In this document: positions 43,950-51,580 of the stretch, one piece after another
Layout of the letters: every line of letters begins with the position of its first letter
How positions within the stretch are numbered: position 1 is the stretch's first letter
Origin: Branchiostoma floridae
Taxonomy: Eukaryota > Chordata > Leptocardii > Amphioxiformes > Branchiostomatidae
NCBI RefSeq assembly: GCF_000003815.2
Contig: NC_049981.1
Span: forward strand, 7,634,741-7,686,320
Length of the DNA stretch: 51,580 nucleotides
Direction of reading: 5' to 3'
Translations under genes and position numbers: made by a program
The notes under the pieces: model-generated
Told to the model about the DNA's origin: nothing
The model's input: only the letters and a program-made list of their open reading frames with translations
Databases searched by the model: none

Positions 43950-44634
43950 NNNNNNNNNNNNNNNNNNNNNNNNNNNNNNNNNNNNNNNNNNNNNNNNNNN
44001 NNNNNNNNNNNNNNNNNNNNNNNNNNNNNNNNNNNNNNNNNNNNNNNNNNNNNNNNNNNNNNNNNNNNNNNNNNNNNNNNNNNNNNNNNNNNNNNNNNNN
44101 NNNNNNNNNNNNNNNNNNNNNNNNNNNNNNNNNNNNNNNNNNNNNNNNNNNNNNNNNNNNNNNNNNNNNNNNNNNNNNNNNNNNNNNNNNNNNNNNNNNN
44201 NNNNNNNNNNNNNNNNNNNNNNNNNNNNNNNNNNNNNNNNNNNNNNNNNNNNNNNNNNNNNNNNNNNNNNNNNNNNNNNNNNNNNNNNNNNNNNNNNNNN
44301 NNNNNNNNNNNNNNNNNNNNNNNNNNNNNNNNNNNNNNNNNNNNNNNNNNNNNNNNNNNNNNNNNNNNNNNNNNNNNNNNNNNNNNNNNNNNNNNNNNNN
44401 NNNNNNNNNNNNNNNNNNNNNNNNNNNNNNNNNNNNNNNNNNNNNNNNNNNNNNNNNNNNNNNNNNNNNNNNNNNNNNNNNNNNNNNNNNNNNNNNNNNN
44501 NNNNNNNNNNNNNNNNNNNNNNNNNNNNNNNNNNNNNNNNNNNNNNNNNNNNNNNNNNNNNNNNNNNNNNNNNNNNNNNNNNNNNNNNNNNNNNNNNNNN
44601 NNNNNNNNNNNNNNNNNNNNNNNNNNNNNNNNNN
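43950..44634. other. Assembly gap (685 N)
   Basis: Length corresponds to roughly two repeat units, so about two exons are likely hidden. Confidence 0.99.
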
Positions 44635-44799
44635 CGACGCTGACGGCTCCAACCAACGGAACGCTGAGTCCTCCCGTACCACAATCCTACCCGACAGTGG
44701 TCACATTCGCCTGTGACACGGGATACGTACGGAACGGTTCTGAAACTACGACGTGCCAAGCTGACGGATCATGGAGCAACTCTGTTCCAACATGCACAC
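44635..44799 (+). CDS. CCP exon 4 (first 12 bases in gap)
   Basis: PQSYP, FACDTGYVRNG, SVPTCT. Confidence 0.85.
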
Positions 44800-44934
44800 G
44801 TAAGACTGCATTCAAGTAGATACATACTTGGCATTTTCCATGAAATTATAGTCTATTTCACCAGGGTTTGAGGCGGATATTGGAAAGACACCATAAGAAT
44901 GTGCAGTTTTTCAATTGTTTATTGACCATTTCAG

Positions 44935-45111
44935 CCAGACCATGTCCGACGCTGACGGCTCCAACTAACGGAACGCTGAGTCCTCCCGTACCACACTCCT
45001 TCCCGACAGTGGTCACATTCGCCTGTGACACGGGATACGTACAGAACGGTTCTGAAACTACGACGTGCCAAGCTGACGGATCATGGAGCAACTCTCTTCC
45101 AACATGCACAC
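44935..45111 (+). CDS. CCP exon 5
   Basis: PHSFP, FACDTGYVQNGSE, SLPTCT. Confidence 0.9.
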
Positions 45112-45246
45112 GTAAGACTGCATTCAAGTAGATACATATTTGGCATTTTCCATGAAATTATAGTCTATTTCACCAGGGTTTGAGGCGGATATTGGAAAGA
45201 CACCATAAGACTGTGCAGTTTTTCAAATGTTTATTGACCATTTCAG

Positions 45247-45423
45247 CCAGACCATGTCCGACGCTGACGGCTCCAACTAACGGAACGCTGAGTCCTCCCG
45301 TACCACACTCCTACCCGACAGTGGTCACATTCACCTGTGACACGGGATACGTACGGAACGGTTCTGAAACTACGACGTGCCAAGCTGACGGATCATGGAG
45401 CAACTCTGTTCCAACATGCACAC
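45247..45423 (+). CDS. CCP exon 6
   Basis: PHSYP, FTCDTGY, SVPTCT. Confidence 0.9.
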
Positions 45424-45558
45424 GTAAGACTGCATTCAAGTAGATACATACTTGGCATTTTCCATGAAATTATAGTCTTTTTCACAAGGTAGTGAGACGG
45501 ATATTGGAAATACACCATAAGAATGTGCACTTTTCCAAATGTTTATTGACCATTTCAG

Positions 45559-45735
45559 CCAGACCATGTCCGACGCTGACGGCTCCAACCAACGGAACGC
45601 TGAGTCCTCAAGTACCACACTCCTTCCCGACAGTGGTCACATTCGCCTGTGACACGGGATACGTACGGAACGGTTCTGAAACTACGACGTGCCAAGCTGA
45701 CGGATCATGGAGCAACTCTCATCCAACATGCACAC
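45559..45735 (+). CDS. CCP exon 7
   Basis: LSPQVPHSFP in place of LSPPVP, and SHPTCT. Same type as exons 10 and 20. Confidence 0.9.
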
Positions 45736-45833
45736 GTAAGACTGCATTCAAGTAGATACATACTTGGCATTTTCCATGAAATTATAGTCTATTTCACCAG
45801 GTTTTGAGGTTGATATTTGAAAGACACCATAAG

Positions 45834-45995
45834 NNNNNNNNNNNNNNNNNNNNNNNNNNNNNNNNNNNNNNNNNNNNNNNNNNNNNNNNNNNNNNNNNNN
45901 NNNNNNNNNNNNNNNNNNNNNNNNNNNNNNNNNNNNNNNNNNNNNNNNNNNNNNNNNNNNNNNNNNNNNNNNNNNNNNNNNNNNNNNNNNNNNNN
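45834..45995. other. Assembly gap (162 N)
   Basis: Covers most of exon 8. Confidence 0.99.
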
Positions 45996-46046
45996 CGACG
46001 TGCCAAGCTGACGGATCATGGAGCAACTCTGTTCCAACATGCACAC
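45996..46046 (+). CDS. CCP exon 8 (3' part only)
   Basis: Visible part TCQADGSWSNSVPTCT; donor GTAAGATTGC as in exons 18 and 23. Confidence 0.8.
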
Positions 46047-46181
46047 GTAAGATTGCATTCAAGTAGATACATATTTGGCATTTTCAATGAAATTATAGTC
46101 TATTTCACCAGGGTGTGAGGCGGATATTGGAAAGACACCATAAGACTGTGCAGTTTTTCAAATGTTTATTGACCATTTCAG

Positions 46182-46358
46182 CCAGACCATGTCCGACGCT
46201 GACGGCTCCAACTAACGGAACGCTGAGTCCTCCCGTACCACACTCCTACCCGACAGTGGTCACATTCACCTGTGACACGGGATACGTACGGAACGGTTCT
46301 GAAACTACGACGTGCCAAGCTGACGGATCATGGAGCAACTCTGTTCCAACATGCACAC
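46182..46358 (+). CDS. CCP exon 9
   Basis: PHSYP, FTCDTGY, SVPTCT; donor GTAAGTCTGC and intron CAAGTCGAT as in exons 19 and 24. Confidence 0.9.
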
Positions 46359-46493
46359 GTAAGTCTGCATTCAAGTCGATACATACTTGGCATTTTCCAT
46401 GAAATTATAGTCTTTTTCACAAGGTAGTGAGACGGATATTGGAAATACACCATAAGAATGTGCACTTTTTCAAATGTTTATTGACCATTTCAG

Positions 46494-46670
46494 CCAGACC
46501 ATGTCCGACGCTGACGGCTCCAACCAACGGAACGCTGAGTCCTCAAGTACCACACTCCTTCCCGACAGTGGTCACATTCGCCTGTGACACGGGATACGTA
46601 CGGAACGGTTCTGAAACTACGACGTGCCAAGCTGACGGATCATGGAGCAACTCTCATCCAACATGCACAC
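46494..46670 (+). CDS. CCP exon 10
   Basis: LSPQVPHSFP and SHPTCT type. Confidence 0.9.
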
Positions 46671-46776
46671 GTAAGACTGCATTCAAGTAGATACATACTT
46701 GGCATTTTCCATGAAATTATAGTCTATTTCACCAGGTTTTGAGGTTGATATTGAAAGACACCATAAGAATGTGCAG

Positions 46777-46876
46777 NNNNNNNNNNNNNNNNNNNNNNNN
46801 NNNNNNNNNNNNNNNNNNNNNNNNNNNNNNNNNNNNNNNNNNNNNNNNNNNNNNNNNNNNNNNNNNNNNNNNNNNN
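46777..46876. other. Assembly gap (100 N)
   Basis: Covers the end of intron 10 and the first bases of exon 11. Confidence 0.99.
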
Positions 46877-47040
46877 GACGCTGACGGCTCCAACTAACGG
46901 AACGCTGAGTCCTCCCGTACCACACTCCTACCCGACAGTGGTCACATTCGCCTGTGACACGGGATACGTACAAAACGGTTCTGAAACTACGACATGCCAA
47001 GCTGACGGATCATGGAACAACTCTGTACCAACATGCATAC
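46877..47040 (+). CDS. CCP exon 11 (first 13 bases in gap)
   Basis: GYVQNGSE and SWNNSVPTCI; WNNS adds a third N-glycosylation sequon. Same type as exon 21. Confidence 0.85.
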
Positions 47041-47179
47041 GTAAGACTGCATTCAAGTAGATACATACTTGGCATTTTCCATGAAATTATAGTCTATTTC
47101 ACCAGGTAGTGAGGCGGATATTGGAAAGACACCATGCTTAAGAATGTGCAATTTTTCAAATGTTTATTGACCATTTCAG

Positions 47180-47356
47180 CCAGACCATGTCCGACGCTGA
47201 CGGCTCCAACCAACGGAACGCTGAGTCCTCCCGTACCACACTCCTAACCGACAGTGGTCACATTCTGCTGTGACACGGGATACGTACGGAACGGTTCTGA
47301 AACTACGACGTGCCAAGCTGACGGATCATGGAGCAACTCTGTTCCAACATGCACAC
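47180..47356 (+). pseudogene. CCP exon 12 with in-frame stop
   Basis: Full 177 bp with good splice sites, but the TAC tyrosine codon of PHSYP is TAA, and FAC has become FCC (an extra cysteine). Inclusion in the mRNA would end the protein here. Preceded by an intron 4 bp longer than usual (CATGCTTAAG). Confidence 0.8.
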
Positions 47357-47491
47357 GTAAGACTGCATTCAAGTAGATACATACTTGGCATTTTCCATGA
47401 AATTATAGTCTATTTCACCAAGTAGGTAGGCGGATATTGGAATGACACCATAAGAATGTGCAGTTTTTCAATGGTTTATTGACCATTTCAG

Positions 47492-47668
47492 CCAGACGAT
47501 GTCCGACGCTGACGGCTCCAACTAACGGAACGCTGAGCCCTCCCGTACCACACTCCTACCCGACAGTGGTCACATTCACCTGTGACACGGGATACGTACG
47601 GAACGGTTCTGAAACTACGACGTGCCAAGCTGACGGATCATGGAGCAACTCTGTTCCAACATGCACAC
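47492..47668 (+). CDS. CCP exon 13
   Basis: Starts RRCPTL (R for P before the first cysteine); PHSYP, FTC, SVPTCT. Confidence 0.9.
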
Positions 47669-47803
47669 GTAAGACTGCATTCAAGTAGATACATACTTGG
47701 CATTTTCCATGAAATTATAGTCTATTTCACCAGGTTTTGAGGTTGATATTGGAAAGACACCATAAGAATGTGCAGTTTTTCAAATGTTTATTGACCATTT
47801 CAG

Positions 47804-47980
47804 CCAGACCATGTCCGACGCTGACGGCTCCAACCAATGGAACGCTGAGTCCTCCCGTACCACACTCCTACCCGACAGTGGTCACATTCGCCTGTGACAC
47901 GGGATACGTACGGAACGGTTCTGAAACTACGACGTGCCAAGCTGACGGATCATGGAGCAACTCTCTTCCAACATGCACAC
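47804..47980 (+). CDS. CCP exon 14
   Basis: PHSYP, FACDTGYVRNG, SLPTCT. Confidence 0.9.
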
Positions 47981-48120
47981 GTAAGACTGCATTCAAGTAG
48001 ATACATACTTGGCATTTTCCATGAAATTATAGTCTATTTCACCAGGTAGTGAGGTGGATATTGGAAAGACACCATGCCTAAGAATGTGCAGTCAAACGAT
48101 ATGTTGATCGACAATTTCAG

Positions 48121-48300
48121 CCAGACCATGTCCGACGCTGACGGCTCCAACTGACGGAACGCTGAGTCCTCCCGACCACAATCCTACCCGACAGTGGTCA
48201 CATTCGCCTGTGACACGGGATACGTACGGAACGTGATTCTGAAACTACGACGTGCCAAGCTGACGGATCATGGAGCAACTCTGTTTCCATACATGCACAC
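48121..48300 (+). pseudogene. CCP exon 15, frame-damaged
   Basis: 180 bp. One base lost in the CCCGTACC region, two gained at GGAACGTGATTC and two gained near TTTCCATACATG. The sum is +3, so the downstream phase is restored, but the middle, including the second and third cysteines, is out of frame. The polypyrimidine tract is altered too (GATCGACAATTTCAG). Also carries TDGTL in place of TNGTL, losing one sequon. Confidence 0.8.
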
Positions 48301-48435
48301 GTAAGACTGCATTCAAGTAGATACATACTTGGCATTTTCCATGAAATTATAGTCTATTTCACCAGGGTTTGAGGCGGATATTGGAAAGACACCATAAGAA
48401 TGTGCAGTTTTTCAAATGTTTATTGACCATTTCAG

Positions 48436-48612
48436 CCAGACCATGTCCGACGCTGACGGCTCCAACTAACGGAACGCTGAGTCCTCCCGTACCACACTCC
48501 TTCCCGACAGTGGTCACATTCGCCTGTGACACGGGATACGTACGGAACGGTTCTGAAACTACGACGTGCCAAGCTGACGGATCATGGAGCAACTCTCTTC
48601 CAACATGCACAC
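48436..48612 (+). CDS. CCP exon 16
   Basis: PHSFP, FACDTGYVRNG, SLPTCT. Confidence 0.9.
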
Positions 48613-48747
48613 GTAAGACTGCATTCAAGTAGATACATACTTGGCATTTTCCATGAAATTATAGTCTATTTCACCAGGGTTTGAGGCGGATATTGGAAAG
48701 ACACCATAAGACTGTGCAGTTTTTCAAATGTTTATTGACCATTTCAG

Positions 48748-48924
48748 CCAGACCATGTCCGACGCTGACGGCGCCAACTAACGGAACGCTGAGTCCTCCC
48801 GTACCACACTCCTACTCGACAGTGGTCACATTCACCTGTGACACGGGATACGTACGGAACGGTTCTGAAACTACGACGTGCCAAGCTGACGGATCATGGA
48901 GCAACTCTGTTCCAACATGCACAC
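48748..48924 (+). CDS. CCP exon 17
   Basis: PHSYSTVV (P to S), FTC, SVPTCT; shares the GGCGCC variant with exons 19 and 24. Confidence 0.9.
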
Positions 48925-49059
48925 GTAAGACTGCATTCAAGTAGATACATACTTGGCATTTTCCATGAAATTATAGTCTTTTTCACCAGGTAGTGAGACG
49001 GATATTGGAAATACACCATAAGAATGTGCAGTTTTTCAAATGTTTATTGACCATTTCAG

Positions 49060-49236
49060 CCAGACCATGTCCGACGCTGACGGCTCCAACTAACGGAACG
49101 CTGAGTCCTCCCGTACCACACTCCTTCCCGACAGTGGTCACATTCGCCTGTGACACGGGACACGTACGGAACGGTTCTGAAACTACGACGTGCCAAGCTG
49201 ACGGATCATGGAGCAACTCTGTTCCAACATGCACAC
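49060..49236 (+). CDS. CCP exon 18
   Basis: DTGHVRNG (Y to H), SVPTCT; donor GTAAGATTGC. Confidence 0.9.
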
Positions 49237-49371
49237 GTAAGATTGCATTCAAGTAGATATATATTTGGCATTTTCAATGAAATTATAGTCTATTTCACCA
49301 GGGTTTGAGGCGGATATTGGAAAGACACCATAAGACTGTGCAGTTTTTCAAATGTTTATTGACCATTTCAG

Positions 49372-49548
49372 CCAGACCATGTCCGACGCTGACGGCGCCA
49401 ACTAACGGAACGCTGAGTCCTCCCGTACCACACTCCTACCCGACAGTGGTCACATTCACCTGTGACACGGGATACGTACGGAACGGTTCTGAAACTACGA
49501 CGTGCCAAGCTGACGGATCATGGAGCAACTCTGTTCCAACATGCACAC
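49372..49548 (+). CDS. CCP exon 19
   Basis: PHSYP, FTC, SVPTCT; donor GTAAGTCTGC. Confidence 0.9.
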
Positions 49549-49682
49549 GTAAGTCTGCATTCAAGTCGATACATACTTGGCATTTTCCATGAAATTATAG
49601 TCTTTTTCACAAGGTAGTGAGACGGATATTGGAAATACACCATAAGAATGTGCACTTTCCAAATGTTTATTGACCATTTCAG

Positions 49683-49859
49683 CCAGACCATGTCCGACGC
49701 TGACGGCTCCAACCAACGGAACGCTGAGTCCTCAAGTACCACACTCCTTCCCGACAGTGGTCACATTCGCCTGTGACACGGGATACGTACGGAACGGTTC
49801 TGAAACTACGACGTGCCAAGCTGACGGATCATGGAGCAACTCTCATCCAACATGCACAC
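49683..49859 (+). CDS. CCP exon 20
   Basis: LSPQVPHSFP and SHPTCT type; the upstream intron is one or two bases shorter at GCACTTTCC. Confidence 0.9.
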
Positions 49860-49994
49860 GTAAGACTGCATTCAAGTAGATACATACTTGGCATTTTCCA
49901 TGAAATTATAGTCTATTTCACCAGGTTTTGAGGTTGATATTTGAAAGACACCATAAGAATGTGCAGTTTTTCAAATGTTTATTGACCATTTCAG

Positions 49995-50171
49995 CCAGAC
50001 CATGTCCGACGCTGACGGCTCCAACTAACGGAACGCTGAGTCCTCCCGTACCACACTCCTACCCGACAGTGGTCACATTCGCCTGTGACACGGGATACGT
50101 ACAAAACGGTTCTGAAACTACGACATGCCAAGCTGACGGATCATGGAACAACTCTGTTCCAACATGCACAC
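49995..50171 (+). CDS. CCP exon 21
   Basis: GYVQNGSE and SWNNSVPTCT; third sequon as in exon 11. Confidence 0.9.
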
Positions 50172-50305
50172 GTAAGACTGCATTCAAGTAGATACATACT
50201 TGGCATTTTCCATGAAATTATAGTCTATTTCACCAGGTAGTGAGGCGGATATTGGAAAGACACCATAGAATGTGCAGTTTTTCAAATGTTTATTGACCAT
50301 TTCAG

Positions 50306-50482
50306 CCAGACCATGTCCGACGCTGACGGCTCCAACTAACGGAACGCTGAGTCCTCCCGTACCACAATCCTACCCGACAGTGGTCACATTCGCCTGTGAC
50401 ACGGGATACGTACGAAACGGTTCTGAAACTACGACGTGCCAAGCTGACGGATCATGGAGCAACTCTGTTCCAACATGCACAC
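50306..50482 (+). CDS. CCP exon 22
   Basis: PQSYP, FACDTGYVRNG, SVPTCT, like exons 1 and 4. Confidence 0.9.
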
Positions 50483-50620
50483 GTAAGACTGCATTCAAGT
50501 AGATACATACTTGGCATTTTCCATGAAATTATAGTCTATTTCACCAGGGTATTGAGACGGATATTGGACAAGTACACCATAAGAATGTGCAGTTTTTCAA
50601 ATGTTTATTGACCATTTCAG

Positions 50621-50797
50621 CCAGACCATGTCCGACGCTGACGGCTCCAACTAACGGAACGCTGAGTCCTCCCGTACCACACTCCTTCCCGACAGTGGTC
50701 ACATTCGCCTGTGACACGGGACACGTACGGAACGGTTCTGTAACTACGACGTGCCAAGCTGACGGATCATGGAGCAAATCTGTTCCGACATGCACAC
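50621..50797 (+). CDS. CCP exon 23
   Basis: DTGHVRNGSVTTTC and SWSKSVPTCT; donor GTAAGATTGC. Confidence 0.9.
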
Positions 50798-50932
50798 GTA
50801 AGATTGCATTCAAGTAGATACATATTTGGCATTTTCAGTGAAATTATAGTCTATTTCACCAGGGTTTGAGACGGATATTGGAAAGACACCATAAGAATGT
50901 GCAGTTTTTCAAATGTTTATTGACCATTTCAG

Positions 50933-51109
50933 CCAGACCATGTCCGACGCTGACGGCGCCAACTAACGGAACGCTGAGTCCTCCCGTACCACACTCCTAC
51001 TCGACAGTGGTCACATTCACCTGTGACACGGGATACGTACGGAACGGTTCTGAAACTACGGCGTGCCAAGCTGACGGATCATGGAGCAACTCTGTTCCAA
51101 CATGCACAC
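50933..51109 (+). CDS. CCP exon 24
   Basis: PHSYSTVV, FTC, ETTACQADG, SVPTCT; donor GTAAGTCTGC. Confidence 0.9.
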
Positions 51110-51244
51110 GTAAGTCTGCATTCAAGTCGATACATACTTGGCATTTTCCATGAAATTATAGTCTTTTTCACCAGGTAGTGAGACGGATATTGGAAATACA
51201 CCATAAGAATGTGCAGTTTTTCAAATGTTTATTGACCATTTCAG

Positions 51245-51421
51245 CCAGACCATGTCCGACGCTGACGGCTCCAACCAACGGAACGCTGAGTCCTCCCGTA
51301 CCATACTCCTTCCCGACAGTGGTCACATTCGCCTGTGACACGGGATACGTACGGAACGGTTCTGAAACTACGACGTGCCAAGCTGACGGATCATGGAGCA
51401 ACTCTGTTCCAACATGCACAC
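51245..51421 (+). CDS. CCP exon 25
   Basis: PYSFP (H to Y), FACDTGYVRNG, SVPTCT. Confidence 0.9.
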
Positions 51422-51557
51422 GTAAGACTGCATTCAAGTAGATACATACTTGGCATTTTCCATGAAATTACAGTCTATTTCACCAGGGTAGTGAGCCGGA
51501 TATTGGAATGACACCATAAGAATGTGCAGTTTTTCAAATGTTTATTGACCATTTCAG

Positions 51558-51580
51558 CCAGACCATGTCCGACGCTGACG
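51558..51580 (+). CDS. CCP exon 26 (cut by window end)
   Basis: First 23 bases after the acceptor, reading RPCPTL. The array goes on beyond the window. Confidence 0.85.

Larger units (their letters stand above)
43068..51580 (+). repeat. Tandem Sushi/CCP exon array (26 exons seen)
   Basis: Each unit of about 312 bp has a 177-bp exon and usually a 135-bp intron. Exons start after ATTTCAG and end before GTAAG, in phase 1 at both ends, so the modules join as ...PTCT-P-RPCPTL... The encoded 59-residue CCP module has cysteines at 4, 31, 45 and 58 and a tryptophan at 51, the standard CCP pattern. Two N-glycosylation sequons (TNGT and RNGS) occur in nearly every module. Unspliced intron gives a stop soon after the donor (KTAFK then TAG). 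The protein would be an extracellular chain of CCP modules as in complement regulators, selectins or polydom-like proteins; which of these is unknown because neither end is in the window. Confidence 0.92.

Overview
The window looks like metazoan genomic DNA, most likely from an amphioxus (Branchiostoma) or a close relative. It has spliced phase-1 EGF and Sushi/CCP exon arrays with GT-AG borders, long intronless LRR receptor genes with a tyrosine- and proline-rich cytoplasmic tail, several LINE remnants, many TIR mini-elements and abundant microsatellites. The species is inferred; the exon structures are read directly. There is no operon, CRISPR array or tRNA/rRNA that I can recognise, and six runs of N interrupt the sequence.

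Region 1 (1-15.8 kb, minus strand): a secreted or membrane EGF-repeat gene. A signal-peptide exon lies at 15825-15768, eight 114-bp calcium-binding EGF exons at 10132-7200 and two 126-bp EGF exons at 814-689 and 351-226. All junctions are phase 1, so the exons can splice together in frame; the gene runs off the left edge. Introns hold a 5'-truncated R2-type (RLE) LINE (861-3317), microsatellites, copies of a repeat family that ends in a palindrome (6110-7059, 10358-11793) and a diverged tandem duplication (12.2-12.7 and 14.1-14.7 kb).

Region 2 (16.4-38.8 kb): a recently duplicated block. Segment A (16361-19627) is repeated directly as A' (27902-31195). Segment B (about 19730-26563) is repeated in inverted orientation as B' (about 31345-38756). 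Each B copy carries one intact intronless LRR transmembrane receptor gene (23071-25641 minus; 33110-35713 plus), so the pair is divergent in the duplication. The copies differ by transposon insertions: a LINE fragment in B, a Harbinger-like MITE and an 870-bp TIR element in B', and a piggyBac-like TTAA element between the arms.

Region 3 (38.8-43.0 kb): no gene I can support; one decayed piggyBac-like end, short hairpins and a GAA microsatellite.

Region 4 (43.07-51.58 kb, plus strand): a nearly homogeneous tandem array of 177-bp Sushi/CCP exons, one per roughly 312 bp, with mostly 135-bp introns. Twenty-six exons are seen (21 full length), all phase 1. Two of them (47180-47356 and 48121-48300) carry lesions that would break the reading frame if included. 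The array continues past the right edge. Together the window shows three extracellular-domain gene types (EGF, LRR, CCP) being expanded by local duplication in a transposon-rich setting.
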